Notes: generated by a model from the sequence alone, not told the origin. A stretch of DNA of 64,000 bases from Streptomyces luteolifulvus (GCF_008806595.1 NZ_VZRB01000002.1:186001-250000), one strand, 5' to 3'. Shown: positions 42,128-54,133, numbered from the stretch's first letter. Translations and numbers: made by a program.

Positions 42128-42141
42128 TACCCACCCGGGTA
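42128..42141. promoter_or_regulatory. CstR-type operator upstream of sqr
   Basis: TACCC-ACCC-GGGTA, one of four sites of this form in the module, in the sqr side of the divergent sqr/osmC region. Confidence 0.7.
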
Positions 42142-42203
42142 TGTCTTCGACCGGGCCCACCGGCCCCGGGACCCATGGGCCCGCCATGAACGCCCTGATA
42201 AAA

Positions 42204-42217
42204 TACCCGGCAGGGTA
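42204..42217. promoter_or_regulatory. CstR-type operator upstream of osmC
   Basis: TACCC-GGCA-GGGTA with 6-base arms when flanking A/T are included. It runs straight into TATCAT, a plausible -10 element, so binding would occlude RNA polymerase. Confidence 0.75.
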
Positions 42218-42345
42218 TATCATCGGGAGACCAGACACGAGGGCCGAACGGTCCCCGGCGCACCCCGTCGGCCCCTCACCCCGCCCCCGCACGCTGCGGT
42301 CGACTGGATTCCGGAGCAGCCGACACCAGCGAGAAGGGCCCGGCC

Positions 42346-45262
<2,917 letters not shown>

Positions 45263-45345
45263 TCATGTCTCGCGGCCTGCACCTCGCACGCGACCGGACA
45301 CCCGCCCAGCGCCACGCGAGCCGATCAGAAGGGCAGACCACCGCC

Positions 45346-45750
45346 ATGCGCTACGACCGCACCGTCCACCTCGCCACCGACTTCGCCACCGCCGTGGCCC
45401 GCACCCGCGACGCGCTCGCCGCACAGGGCTTCGGCATCCTCACCGAGATCGACGTCACCGCCACCCTCAAGGCCAAGCTCGACCACGACATGGAGGACTA
45501 CGTCATCCTCGGCGCCTGCAACCCACCCCTCGCCCACCGCGCCCTGGAGACCGACCGCACCATCGGCCTGCTGCTGCCGTGCAATGTGGTCGTCCGCCGC
45601 GACGGCGACCGCACCGCCGTACAGGCCCTCGACCCGAACACGATGGTCGCCCTCACCGAACTCGACGCCCTGCGCCCGGTCGCCGAGGAGGCCACCCAGC
45701 GCCTGGACGCCGCCCTCGCCGCCCTCGCGTCGGCCGACACGACCGGCTGA
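45346..45750 (+). CDS. DUF302 protein
   Basis: A 134-residue DUF302 protein with FATAVARTRDALAAQGFGIL near the N-terminus and VILGACNPPLAHRAL in the middle (conserved GACNP). The second half contains LLLPCNVVVRR. Function unknown. DUF302 genes often accompany sulfur oxidation or thiol-stress genes. ATG at 45346. It follows cstR by 83 bases and probably belongs to the same transcription unit. Confidence 0.88.
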   Translation: MRYDRTVHLATDFATAVARTRDALAAQGFGILTEIDVTATLKAKLDHDMEDYVILGACNPPLAHRALETDRTIGLLLPCNVVVRRDGDRTAVQALDPNTMVALTELDALRPVAEEATQRLDAALAALASADTTG

Positions 45751-45857
45751 CGGCGCGCCGTATGCGGTCGCCGCGGCGGAAGCTCTGGCTCTCCGCATCC
45801 CGGCCCCGCTTCGCCGCTCACCGAGTCCCTTCCCTTCCTGCGTCCTGCCGTGCGTAC

Positions 45858-46274
45858 TTACAAGGGGATCTCGAACCGGACGAGGACGACCTTGCCCTCG
45901 TGGTCCACAGCCGGCTCGGCACTCAGGTCCCCGTCGTAGTCGGAGGCCAGCTCGGCCACCATCCTCAGCCCGGCGCCCATGCCCTCCAGGGTGAGATCCG
46001 GCAGACGCGGCTCGGCGTCCGCGACGCTGACCACCAGTTGGTCGCCCGAGACGGTCATCCCCACGTCCGTCAGCGGCGAGCGCGGGGCGTGCCGCAGCAC
46101 GTTGGTGACCAGCTCGCTGACCACGAGCAGCACCGCGTCCGCAAAGGCGGACTCGGGGGCGATACCGGCCTCGGCGAAGTGCCCGGCCACCGCCTCCCGG
46201 GCCTCGCGTACGGCATCCGGACCCACGCGCACCGAGGCGACGTGCCGCCGCACCGGAGGCGGAACATGCTCCAT
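45858..46274 (-). CDS. Anti-sigma-type ATP-binding protein (HATPase)
   Basis: A 138-residue HATPase_c_2 protein with N-box VLLVVSELVTNVLRHAPRS, VSVADAEPRLPDL and glycine motif EGMGAGLRMVAELASDY. The C-terminal strand is VVLVRFEIPL. Same group as the protein at 29990 but a different paralogue. ATG at 46274 taken. An in-frame ATG 33 bases upstream is possible. Partner unknown. It lies next to ArsR and two-component remnants. Confidence 0.82.
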   Translation of the reverse strand: MEHVPPPVRRHVASVRVGPDAVREAREAVAGHFAEAGIAPESAFADAVLLVVSELVTNVLRHAPRSPLTDVGMTVSGDQLVVSVADAEPRLPDLTLEGMGAGLRMVAELASDYDGDLSAEPAVDHEGKVVLVRFEIPL

Positions 46275-46330
46275 GTGCGCGGCCGGTCGACCGCGGTGCC
46301 AGGGCATCCGGAACCGGCGGGCTCCGCCGG

Positions 46331-46480
46331 TCACAGCGCTGATTTCGTACGGTGCGGTTCGTAGAGCAGGTCCTGCCGCCCGGCCGGCAGCGCCGACAGG
46401 ATCCGGCGGGCCGCGCCGAGCAGTTCGACGATGTCGTCGCCGGCCAACTCCGCCTTCGCCTCGTACAGCGGCATCGGCAT
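46331..46480 (-). pseudogene. ArsR-family regulator with the DNA-binding core deleted
   Basis: A 49-codon frame (ATG at 46480; GTG at 46489 overlapping the upstream stop is possible). It starts MPMPLYEAKAE, the ArsR N-terminus of this group, then jumps to IVELLGAARRILSALPAGRQ. That corresponds to the C-terminal helix of the intact ArsR at 32153 (AELLRVARTILSGLLAGQAE). About 65 residues containing the HTH and wing are missing. It is therefore an in-frame internal deletion. Whether the stub is expressed is unknown. Confidence 0.65.
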
Positions 46481-46485
46481 GCCGA

Positions 46486-46668
46486 TCACCCCTCTGCCGT
46501 CCCCGTCGCCTCGACGTCGAGCCCATGCCGCCGCGCCAGCCGCACCGCGTCGTCCAGCTCGTCCTGCGCCACAGCCACCTCATACGCGTCAGCGGCCTTC
46601 AAGGCCGCCGTCAGACCGGCCCGCGCCGCGCGGACGCGCGCCAGCAGCGCGTTGGCGACCTCGCTCAT
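46486..46668 (-). CDS. Small helical protein, unknown
   Basis: A 60-residue, Ala/Arg/Glu-rich, fully helical sequence (MSEVANALLARVRAARAGL...LDDAVRLARRHGLDVEA). No family recognised. GTGA overlap with the ArsR remnant downstream and a perfect 22-base palindrome 46 bases upstream suggest that it was the first gene of an autoregulated operon. Confidence 0.55.
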   Translation of the reverse strand: MSEVANALLARVRAARAGLTAALKAADAYEVAVAQDELDDAVRLARRHGLDVEATGTAEG

Positions 46669-46713
46669 GGGGACCTCCGGACGATGGATCTTCTAGGGAA
46701 CACGGCAACTAGC

Positions 46714-46735
46714 CAATTGAAGAACTCTTCAATTG
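46714..46735. promoter_or_regulatory. ArsR-type operator palindrome (third copy of the class)
   Basis: Perfect 10-base arms CAATTGAAGA / TCTTCAATTG around a 2-base centre. It contains AATTG-N10-CAATT, as at 31964-31983 and (nearly) 29042-29061. Located upstream of the small helical protein and ArsR stub. Confidence 0.7.
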
Positions 46736-46831
46736 TAGGAGGCGAGGAGCCACGGCAGACGCCGCGGCACCTGGCTGTCGGCGGCGGAGCCGTCTTGGCG
46801 GGAATGCACGTGATGTGTCTTCCGGCCTCGG

Positions 46832-47257
46832 TCAGGAGCCGCGGGGTGTGTCGTCCGGCTCTGCCATCGTGATGCGGCGGTAGGCGGCGCGGGCATGGAC
46901 GAGCCGCGCCAGCACGGTGCCACCAAGGGCGGCCGCACACAGGCAGGTGAGCCAGAACATGTCACGGCTGCCAGCCCACGTGAGAACGCCCGCGGGCGGG
47001 ACCGCGAAGCCGTTGAGCATCAGCCAGCACAGGACAGCCGTACCCGGGGCCGCGGTGAAGCGTGCCCCGAGGCTCAGCAGGGCCGACAGCAACGACAGTG
47101 CTGTCAGGGCGAGTTCGGGCCGATCAGTACCCACGAGCGAGTTGAGGAGTGCGACGACCACCAGGGCCCCGCCGAAGGCCGCGGCCCATACCAAGGGGGT
47201 GGCGACCCGACGGGGGACGGGCCTCGCGCCGGAACTGAGAGACTCCCACTCGATCAT
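46832..47257 (-). CDS. Four-helix membrane protein, unknown
   Basis: A 141-residue protein with four hydrophobic helices, starting at PLVWAAAFGGALVVVALLNS. The arrangement resembles the small DUF4118/KdpD-like membrane unit that accompanies sensor kinases in Streptomyces, but similarity is only by pattern. Start at 47257. Downstream of the response-regulator remnant on the same strand. Confidence 0.55.
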   Translation of the reverse strand: MIEWESLSSGARPVPRRVATPLVWAAAFGGALVVVALLNSLVGTDRPELALTALSLLSALLSLGARFTAAPGTAVLCWLMLNGFAVPPAGVLTWAGSRDMFWLTCLCAAALGGTVLARLVHARAAYRRITMAEPDDTPRGS

Positions 47258-47327
47258 GCCAACGGCTCCTTCCGGTCCTTGCGGATTCTCCCACCGGACC
47301 GTCGACCAACCTCCCCGGACAGAAGAC

Positions 47328-47886
47328 CTACGGCTCGATGAGGCCGACTCGGATTGCGTAGCGGGTGAGTTCCAGGCGGTCGCGCAGGCCGAGTTTCTGG
47401 AGGAGGTTGGCGCGATGGCGTTCGACCGTCTTGACGCTGATCACGAGGAGGGAGGCGATCTCCTTGGACGTGTGTCCTTCGGCGACGAGTTTGAGGATTT
47501 CCTCTTCGCGTTCGGTGATGGGCCGCGCGGGCAGCCGGTCGCCGGTTCTGACGCGATCGAGGTAGGTGCGGATGAGGGTGGACTCGGCGCCGGGGTAGAT
47601 GAAGGGTTCGTCCCGCAGGGCGGCACGGCAGGCTTCGACGAGGTCCCGGTCGGCGACGGACTTCGGAACGTAGCCGGAGGCTCCCGCCTTGAGCGCTTCG
47701 AAGAAGTACTGCTCGTTGTCGTACATCGTCAGCATCAGGATGCGCAGGCCGGGGCGGATGCGGGAGAGTTCACGGGCGGCCTGCAGACCGGTCCGGCGGG
47801 GCAGGCTCGGCATCCAGGATGAGGCGGACGCCACCGCGGACCAGGGCGTGGTCGTCGGCGAGCAGGACGCGGGCCGGGGCAGTCAT
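47328..47886 (-). pseudogene. NarL/LuxR response regulator with internal deletion and frameshift
   Basis: The start (ATG at 47886) reads MTAPARVLLADDHALVRGGV, a receiver N-terminus with the acidic pair. After VRLILDAEP the frame breaks. In another frame the protein resumes at LPRRTGLQAARELSRIRPGL and continues intact through GYVPKSV and the LuxR HTH (TEREEEILKLVAEGHTSKEI, VKTVERHRANLLQKL) to 47328. About 35 residues, including the phospho-acceptor Asp, are missing at the joint near 47815-47830. It may still produce a free HTH part from an internal start, but it is no normal regulator. Confidence 0.75.
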
Positions 47887-48217
47887 CGCACGGTCTCCTG
47901 GAGGCGGTGGTCTGCTGTGCTGCCGGTGACGTGCAGGCGTATCTCGGTCCCGCCCTGCGGGCCTTGGCCGATGGAGAGGTCGGCGCCGATGAGGAGGGCG
48001 CGTTCCCGCATCCCGCTGATGCCGGCGCCTTCGGGCGCTGCCCCGATTCCCCGGCCGTTGTCGCGGACCAGGAGTGCCACCCGGGCGTCCGGCAGAGCGC
48101 GCAGGTGGACTTCGACCCGTGTGGCACGGGCGTGGCGTGCGGTGTTGGTGAGCCCTTCCTGGGCAATGCGGTAGAGGACGAGTTCGGTGGCCGGGTCGAG
48201 CGGTGGCAGGCCGGGGG
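47883..48217 (-). pseudogene. Histidine kinase, C-terminal ATPase half only
   Basis: The C-terminal HATPase domain of a NarX/DevS-type kinase is preserved: LPPLDPATELVLYRIAQEGL, TNTARHARATRVEVHL, DNGRGIG and GISGMRERALLIGADLSI. Upstream of about 48217 the frame enters antisense of a CBS-domain gene, so the sensor and HisKA parts are lost. The stop overlaps the response-regulator ATG (4 bases), the original operon arrangement. It is deletion-fused head to head with the CBS-BON remnant. Confidence 0.7.
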
Positions 48218-48887
48218 TGATGTGCGCGGTCGTCGCCCACCTCCTCCACCAGCACCGCATCAGCGGCCTTCCCGTCGTCGACGCCCACGAGAGGGTCGTC
48301 GGCGTCATCTCCGAAACGGATCTTCTGGCCGTCAGGTCGAGGCCGACGACCCCTATGGTCCTCCCCGCCGCTTCCACTGGCCCCGCATCAGCTCCACCTC
48401 ACGACAGCGCAGGGCCAAGGCCCGAGCTCGGACCGCAGGGCAGTTGATGTCCCGTCCCGTCGTCACGGTCGGCGCCGACGCCGGCATCGCGGAGGCCGCC
48501 CGCGCCATGGCCAGGCATCACGTCGAGCGCCTGCCGGTGGTGGACGATGAACAACGGCTCGTGGGTATCGTCACCCGCCACGACCTCCTGCAGATATTCC
48601 TGCGGACGGACCACGACATACGCCACGACATCATCGACGAAGTCCTCGTCCGGACCTTGTCCTTGCTCCCGCATGCCGTCGACATCACGGTGCAGGACGG
48701 CGTGGTGACCCTGGCCGGACAGCTCGAGTGCCGCACCGAAATCGAGATCGCCGTCAGCGCGACCCGCCAGATCGACGGCGTGGTTGCCGTCGACAACCGA
48801 CTCACCTTCCGCCTCAACGACGCGCAGGTGCGGCTCAACGAGCAAGCCCCGCACGGTGTGGCGGACGAATGGCTGCGCCAACTCTGA
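48218..48887 (+). pseudogene. CBS-BON protein, 5' end deleted and frameshifted
   Basis: From 48220 one frame encodes the second half of a first CBS motif (LLHQHRISGLPVVDAHERVV, GVISETDLLAV). Near 48350-48370 the coding frame shifts (RRFHWPRISS), then continues: TAGQLMSRPVVTVGADAG, RLPVVDDEQRLVGIVTRHDL and a C-terminal BON domain (VQDGVVTLAGQLECRTEIEI). Intact relatives have two full CBS motifs plus BON and are common in Streptomyces hypoxia/dormancy gene clusters. The first about 40 residues are gone at the junction with the kinase remnant. A start at GTG/ATG after 48440 could still give a CBS-BON fragment. Confidence 0.7.
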
Positions 48888-48914
48888 GCAGATCCACGAC
48901 AGTTGACGGGCGGC

Positions 48915-49541
48915 TCAGGCGTCCTCGGGGAGCTCGTACGACCCGTACTCCGGGCGTCCGGCCGGGTCGTACGACTGGATGGAGACGCCCGCCGCGGTGA
49001 TCCGGCCGCCGGTGTGCCGGAAGGCGGTCGGTACGGCGCCCACCTCGAACAGGCGGCGCCCGGCGCCCAGCACGACCGGGAACGTCAGCAGATGGACCGT
49101 GTCGACGAGGTCCAGGGCCAGCAGGGACTGCGCGAGGGCGCCGCTGCCGTGCACCTGGAGTTCGCCGTCGGTGCGCTCCTTGAGGGCGGTGACCTCCTTG
49201 GCGAGGTCGCCGCCGATCACGGTGGTGCCGGCCCATTCCGGGTCGGTGAGGGTCGAGGAGACGACGTACTTCGGCAGGGAGTTCAGTTTCGAGGCGACCG
49301 GGTCGCCGGGATCGGTGATCTTCGGCCAGTACGAGGCGAAGATCTCGTACGTGAAGCGGCCCAGGAGGAAGGCGCCGACGCGGTCGAAGACCTCGGTGAT
49401 GAACCGGCCGAAGTCCTCGTCGCCGTACGGGACGACCCAGCCGCCCTGCTCGAAGCCGTCACGGGTGTCCTCCCGCGGGCCGCCCGGGGCCTGGTAGACG
49501 CCGTCGAGGGTGACGAAGGTGGTGAGCACGAGCTTGCCCAT
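48915..49541 (-). CDS. Dihydrofolate reductase/RibD-C-like oxidoreductase
   Basis: A 208-residue RibD C-terminal/DHFR-fold protein: MGKLVLTTFVTLDGVYQAPG, a central GAFLLGRFTYEIFASYWP, VIGGDLAKEVTALKER, and HGSGALAQSLLALDLVDTVH with the usual PVVLGAGRRLF. Predicted NADPH-dependent reductase of unknown substrate, widespread in actinomycetes. ATG at 49541. Marks the return to conserved chromosome after the accessory block. Confidence 0.88.
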   Translation of the reverse strand: MGKLVLTTFVTLDGVYQAPGGPREDTRDGFEQGGWVVPYGDEDFGRFITEVFDRVGAFLLGRFTYEIFASYWPKITDPGDPVASKLNSLPKYVVSSTLTDPEWAGTTVIGGDLAKEVTALKERTDGELQVHGSGALAQSLLALDLVDTVHLLTFPVVLGAGRRLFEVGAVPTAFRHTGGRITAAGVSIQSYDPAGRPEYGSYELPEDA

Positions 49542-49651
49542 GAGGGTGCCTGCCTTCCGGGGACGGGTCTGCTGTCATCAGTTCAGACCCCGGCGGCACC
49601 CGCAACTCATCGGTGGGCGTCGAACGCCGGACGGGCTGGTCGGCCCCGGCC

Positions 49652-50767
49652 TCAGCCGCCCAGTTCCTGGTGCCGGGCCGCCAGGCTGCTCGCGCCGTCC
49701 TCGGTCAGCGAGCCGTGCAGCCGCAGCCGGGAGATTCCGCCGTCCGGGAAGATGTCCACGCGTGCGTGTGTGCCCACCGCGGGGGCGGGGAGCACGAAGC
49801 GGTGGTTGGTGTCGGGCTGGAGGCGGGTGCGCGGAAGGATCTCCGTCCATGCGGCGGCCTCGCCGTCCTTGACGGAGACCGACGCCCACCCGGCGCTGTT
49901 GCCCTTGAGGCAGGCCGTGTCGATCTCGATCGCGCGGATCAGGGACTGGGCGGCCAGCCGGTACCGGATCCAGTCGTTGCCCCGGTCACGGCGGCGGCGG
50001 GTCTCCCAGCCGTCGTCCATCGTGCGGGAGCGGCCGGGCTGGATGGTGTTGGTGGCCGGCGAGTAGAAGAGGTCGGAGGCGTCCTCGACACGGCCGCCGT
50101 GCTCCAGGGCGACCACGTCGAAGGTGCCGAGCACCGCCAGCCACTCCGGGTCCGCGGCGACCTCGCCGTACACGCGCAGCCGCGCGATGCCGCCGTCGGG
50201 GTGCTGGTTGACGCGCAGATGGGTGAAGCGTTGCTCCACCGCCACGGAGAAACCGTTCGCCGCGTGGCCGCCCACCGGTGTGCGCGGGACCAGCGTCGTC
50301 CACTTCACATCGTCCCCGAGGAGTTCCGCGGGCGACGGGGTGCCGGGCACCGAGGTGCCCTCGACGGACACCGCCTGCGGGTAGTTGCCGCGGAAGTGGG
50401 CCGTGTCCACGACGATCCCGCGGATCACACCGGGCGCGCCGAGGCGGACCAGCGCCCAGTCGTGGTCCTCGGCGGCCGGCCAGGGGTGCTCGGCGGAGGC
50501 ACCGCGGCGGCGCCGGGTCTCCCAGCCGTCCATGATCTTGCCCTTGTGCCCGAAGTGCTCGGGGTCGAACTCGGCGCGTTCGGGCACCAGCAGGTTCTCC
50601 CGCTGGGCGAAGAACTCGTCGTTGGCGGCGATGACGGAGGCGCCGAGCCGCCGGTCGGCGAGGTCGGCGTACCGGGTGAAGGGGAAGTCGGCGGTGCGGT
50701 AGTCCGCGTACGGGTCACCGCCTCCGTAGGGGTTCGCGTCGCCGGTGAAGCTGTCGGTCGCCGTCAC
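49652..50767 (-). CDS. alc: Allantoicase
   Basis: A 371-residue allantoicase made of two jelly-roll repeats. The first contains GHKGKIMDGWETRRRRG and WALVRLGAPGVIRGIVVDT. The second contains the parallel MDDGWETRRRRDRGNDWIRY and SLIRAIEIDTACLKGN. It cleaves allantoate to ureidoglycolate and urea. Start GTG/ATG at 50767. The 52-base gap after allB suggests one operon under the neighbouring IclR regulator. Confidence 0.95.
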   Translation of the reverse strand: MTATDSFTGDANPYGGGDPYADYRTADFPFTRYADLADRRLGASVIAANDEFFAQRENLLVPERAEFDPEHFGHKGKIMDGWETRRRRGASAEHPWPAAEDHDWALVRLGAPGVIRGIVVDTAHFRGNYPQAVSVEGTSVPGTPSPAELLGDDVKWTTLVPRTPVGGHAANGFSVAVEQRFTHLRVNQHPDGGIARLRVYGEVAADPEWLAVLGTFDVVALEHGGRVEDASDLFYSPATNTIQPGRSRTMDDGWETRRRRDRGNDWIRYRLAAQSLIRAIEIDTACLKGNSAGWASVSVKDGEAAAWTEILPRTRLQPDTNHRFVLPAPAVGTHARVDIFPDGGISRLRLHGSLTEDGASSLAARHQELGG

Positions 50768-50819
50768 GGTGATCAGGTCTGCCTTTCGGGAGTCGGCCGC
50801 CGCGGGTGCGGGGCGGGAA

Positions 50820-52157
50820 TCAGGGGGTACGGGTGAGGAGCCGGCCCTTCGGTTGGGTGAACTCGCCGTCCGCCAGGATGCGTTCGCCGCGCAGCCAGGT
50901 GGACTTCACGATGCCGTACAGGGTCCTGCCGGCGTACGCCGTCACCCGGTTGCGGTGCTGGAGTGCCGCCGGGTCCACGGTGAACGTCTCGTCGGGCGCG
51001 AGGACGGCGAAGTCGGCGTCGCGGCCGGCCTCGATGGCGCCCTTCCGGTCGAGGCCCACGAGGGCGGCCGTACGGGCGGACATCCACCGGATGACGTCCT
51101 CCAGCCCGTGGCCCCGTCCGCGCGCCTCGGTCCACACCGCCGCCAGGCTCAGCTGGAGGCCGGAGATACCGCCCCATGCGGTGGCGAAGTCGTCCGTCTT
51201 CAGATCGGCCGTCGACGGCGAGTGGTCGGTGACCACGCAGTCGATGGTGCCGTCGGCCAGCGCCTGCCACAGCAGGTCCTGGTTGACGGCCTCGCGGATG
51301 GGCGGACAGCACTTGAACTCGCTGGCGCCGTCCGGGACTTCCTCGGCCCTCAGGGTCAGATAGTGCGGGCAGGTCTCCACCGTGATCCGGACACCCTCCG
51401 CCTTGGCGGCGGCGATCAGCGGCAGCGCGTCGGACGAGGAGAGATGGAGGACGTGCACGCGCGCGTCGAGGCGCTTCGCCTGGGCGACGAGCTCGGCGAT
51501 CGCGGTGTCCTCGGCGTCGCGCGGGCGGGAGGCGAGGAAGTCGGCGTATCGCGGGCCGCCCCGCTGCGGGGCGGCTTCGAGGCGGTGCGGGTTCTCGGCG
51601 TGCACGATCAGCAGGCCGCCGAAGGAGGCGATCTCGGCCAGTGAAAGGGTCAGCTGTTCCTGGTCGAGGTGCGGGAACTCGTCCACGCCGGACGGCGACA
51701 GGAACGCCTTGAAGCCGAAGACTCCGGCCTCGTGCAGCGGGCGCAGGTCCTTCACGTTGTCCGGCAGCGCACCGCCCCAGAAGCCGACGTCGATGTGAGC
51801 CTTGCCGGCGGCGACGGCCTGCTTCGTCCGGAGGTGGCCGACCGTCGTGGTGGGCGGGAGGGAGTTGAGGGGCATGTCGACGAGCGTGGTGATGCCGCCG
51901 GCGGCCGCCGCGCGGGTGGCGGTCCAGAAGCCCTCCCACTCGGTGCGGCCGGGGTCGTTGACGTGCACATGGGTGTCGACCAGGCCGGGCAGCAGAACGT
52001 CGCCGCCGAGGTCCTCCAGCCGGGCACCCTCGGGCAGCGGTGCGTCGTACGGCAGTACGGCGGTGATCGCTCCCCCGGTCACCGCGACGGACGCGGCGCG
52101 CGTCCCCTCGGGCGTGATGACACGCGTCGAGCGCAGCACCAGTTCAGCGTCGGACAC
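50820..52157 (-). CDS. allB: Allantoinase
   Basis: A 445-residue cyclic amidohydrolase. Metal ligands HxH in [17 protein letters not shown], the carboxylated Lys in [13 protein letters not shown], His in [10 protein letters not shown] and [12 protein letters not shown], and Asp in DCVVTDHSP. It opens allantoin to allantoate. GTG at 52157 is chosen (AAGGGG upstream and canonical N-terminus). The open frame to 52280 covers the promoter region. First gene of allB-alc, divergent from allR. Confidence 0.95.
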   Translation of the reverse strand: MSDAELVLRSTRVITPEGTRAASVAVTGGAITAVLPYDAPLPEGARLEDLGGDVLLPGLVDTHVHVNDPGRTEWEGFWTATRAAAAGGITTLVDMPLNSLPPTTTVGHLRTKQAVAAGKAHIDVGFWGGALPDNVKDLRPLHEAGVFGFKAFLSPSGVDEFPHLDQEQLTLSLAEIASFGGLLIVHAENPHRLEAAPQRGGPRYADFLASRPRDAEDTAIAELVAQAKRLDARVHVLHLSSSDALPLIAAAKAEGVRITVETCPHYLTLRAEEVPDGASEFKCCPPIREAVNQDLLWQALADGTIDCVVTDHSPSTADLKTDDFATAWGGISGLQLSLAAVWTEARGRGHGLEDVIRWMSARTAALVGLDRKGAIEAGRDADFAVLAPDETFTVDPAALQHRNRVTAYAGRTLYGIVKSTWLRGERILADGEFTQPKGRLLTRTP

Positions 52158-52181
52158 CCGAGCCCCTTCCGCCCCACAGAA

Positions 52182-52198
52182 TTCAACGTTCTGTTGAA
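52182..52198. promoter_or_regulatory. Palindrome at the allB promoter
   Basis: TTCAAC-N5-GTTGAA, 25 bases upstream of the allB start. Candidate operator for the IclR-type regulator or part of the leader. Confidence 0.45.
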
Positions 52199-52274
52199 GG
52201 AGTCTTCCCTCCCGCCCCCCGACCGTCAAGAGGCACACTCCCCAGGGTGCGCTCGATGCGCACACTCTGGACGT

Positions 52275-52289
52275 TTCCACAGAGCGGAA
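52275..52289. promoter_or_regulatory. Candidate AllR operator between allB and allR
   Basis: TTCC-N7-GGAA. The same spacing and arms occur before malate synthase at 54781-54795. A related half-matching TTCC-N8-GAA follows at about 52296. Confidence 0.5.
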
Positions 52290-52387
52290 TTAGACTTCCG
52301 ACAAACAGAACGTAGCTGTGCACCAGCAGGGAGTCAACCGACCGACGGGTAGGCTGCTGCCCTCCGCCCGCCCGAAAGGAACGCGCC

Positions 52388-53182
52388 GTGCCGACGTCCA
52401 GCGCCAGCACCTCCGGCTCCGCCAAGTCCGCCGGCGGCGTCCAGTCCCTCGAGCGCGCCTTCGACCTGCTCGAACGGATGGCGGACGCGGGCGGCGAGGT
52501 CGGACTGAGCGAGCTCTCCGCGAGCAGCGGGCTGCCACTGCCCACCATCCACCGCCTCATGCGGACGCTCGTCGTCTGCGGGTACGTCCGCCAGCAGCCC
52601 AACCGCCGCTACGCGCTCGGCCCCCGGCTGATCCGGCTCGGCGAGTCGGCGTCCAAGCTGCTCGGCACCTGGGCCCGCCCCTACCTCGCCCGCCTGGTCG
52701 AGGAGACCGGCGAGACGGCGAACATGGCGCTGCTGGACGGGGACGAGATCGTGTACGTGGCGCAGGTGCCGTCCAAGCACTCGATGCGCATGTTCACCGA
52801 GGTCGGCCGGCGCGTGCTGCCGCACTCCACGGGCGTGGGCAAGGCCCTGCTCGCGAACACCCCGGACGACGAGGTGCGCGCCCTGCTCGCCCGTACGGGG
52901 ATGCCGGCCGCGACGGAGAAGACGATCACCACGCCCGAGGGCTTCCTCGCGGCCCTGGAGGACGTACGGCACAGCGGGTACGCGGTCGACGACAACGAGC
53001 AGGAGATCGGCGTGCGGTGCCTCGCGGTGTCGGTGCCCGACTCCCCCACCGCGGCGGCCATCTCGATCTCCGGCCCGGCGGGCCGGGTCACGGAGTCGGC
53101 GACGGACCGTATCGTGCCGGTGCTCCAGCAGGTGGCGGCGGAACTCTCGCAGGCACTGACCAGCACGGGGCCGGCGGCGTAG
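52388..53182 (+). CDS. allR: IclR-family regulator of allantoin catabolism (AllR-like)
   Basis: A 264-residue IclR regulator. The winged HTH at about residues 16-80 contains SLERAFDLLERMADAGGEVG and SSGLPLPTIHRLMRTL. The effector domain has ALLDGDEIVYVAQVP, LPHSTGVGKALLA and EIGVRCLAVSVPD. In S. coelicolor the homologous AllR represses allantoin and glyoxylate genes and responds to allantoin-pathway intermediates. Divergent from allB. Candidate operators are listed separately. Confidence 0.92.
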   Translation: MPTSSASTSGSAKSAGGVQSLERAFDLLERMADAGGEVGLSELSASSGLPLPTIHRLMRTLVVCGYVRQQPNRRYALGPRLIRLGESASKLLGTWARPYLARLVEETGETANMALLDGDEIVYVAQVPSKHSMRMFTEVGRRVLPHSTGVGKALLANTPDDEVRALLARTGMPAATEKTITTPEGFLAALEDVRHSGYAVDDNEQEIGVRCLAVSVPDSPTAAAISISGPAGRVTESATDRIVPVLQQVAAELSQALTSTGPAA

Positions 53183-53257
53183 GGCCCGACCGCCTCCGGG
53201 AGCGGGGGCGGAGGGCCGGGCCTAGCCTGAGAGCGGGGGGACCCCCAGCGGAACGAG

Positions 53258-53575
53258 GTGTCCGTCATGCTCCAGGAGAACAAGCACTGGTCCTCGGGAA
53301 GATGGCAGGTCAAAGAGGGAAACGCCGAGGAGTTCATCGACCGCTGGCGCGACTTCCTCACCTGGACCAAAGGGGCGCACAAGGGGTTCCTCGGCGCCCG
53401 TCTGATCCGGGACCTCAGAAACCCGAACACCTTCGTGTCCTTCGCCGCCTGGCAGGACCTCGACTCGATGCGCACCTGGCAGGGCTCGCCCGAGTTCACC
53501 GAGCGCTTCAGTGACGTCTACGACCTGTGCGAGGACATGCAGAGCGGCGGGTACGAGCTGGCCTGCGAGATCTGA
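53258..53575 (+). CDS. Antibiotic biosynthesis monooxygenase (ABM)-fold protein
   Basis: A 105-residue dimeric ferredoxin-like-fold protein: NKHWSSGRWQVKEGNAEEFI, GFLGARLIRDL and FVSFAAWQDLDSMRTWQ. Family members act as cofactor-free monooxygenases or heme-handling proteins. Many are uncharacterised. GTG at 53258 or ATG at 53267 (GAGGT upstream) are both plausible. Single gene downstream of allR. Confidence 0.85.
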   Translation: MSVMLQENKHWSSGRWQVKEGNAEEFIDRWRDFLTWTKGAHKGFLGARLIRDLRNPNTFVSFAAWQDLDSMRTWQGSPEFTERFSDVYDLCEDMQSGGYELACEI

Positions 53576-53595
53576 GTCCCGGCACCGGCGGCGCC

Positions 53596-53883
53596 TCAGC
53601 GGCGCGGCGGCTCGCCGAACAGCTCCACCGCGTCGCGCACCTGCGTGAGCCCCCTCGTCAGTGCGCTGACGGAGCCGATCGCGCCCGCGATCAGCAGCAG
53701 GGAACTGCGCAGCCGCGGGATCTCCGGGATGCCGTGCGCGGCCATCGCGGCCAGGGCGGCAAGCTCGTCCTCGGCGATGGCGCGGTCCGGGAACTCGGCC
53801 GGATGCGCGGCGAGTTCGCGGCGGAGCCGGGACACCGCGGTCCGCAGTTCCGCCACTCTCGGATCCTCGTCGCTGCCGGTCAC
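53596..53883 (-). CDS. Conserved Streptomyces small protein (DUF5955-like)
   Basis: A 95-residue protein with RVAELRTAVSRLRRELAAHP, an acidic helix EDELAALAAMAAHGIPEIPR and an amphipathic C-terminal part SLLLIAGAIGSVSALTRGL. GTG at 53883 taken. The frame upstream is not protein-like. I believe it is a conserved actinomycete family of unknown function. Predicted helical, possibly membrane-associated. Convergent with the ABM gene. Confidence 0.65.
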   Translation of the reverse strand: MTGSDEDPRVAELRTAVSRLRRELAAHPAEFPDRAIAEDELAALAAMAAHGIPEIPRLRSSLLLIAGAIGSVSALTRGLTQVRDAVELFGEPPRR

Positions 53884-54133
53884 TGGCCTCTGCCCCAAGC
53901 TCCGCAACACAGCTCTCCCCCCAGCCCGCCCTTGTGTACACCTACCGCCCTCCGCCGCCGAGTACCACCGGGCACTGCAGCGCGCTCCCGTCGCAGACCC
54001 CCCACGACGCTGGTCGGGCACCTGAGGGACGCGGGCCAGTAAACGCCACCCGGCACCCCGTGCGCCACCGCCGGGACGGAAATTCAGCCCACCGAAACCC
54101 GGCACTCCCCCGTGCGTCAGGTATGCAGGACGC

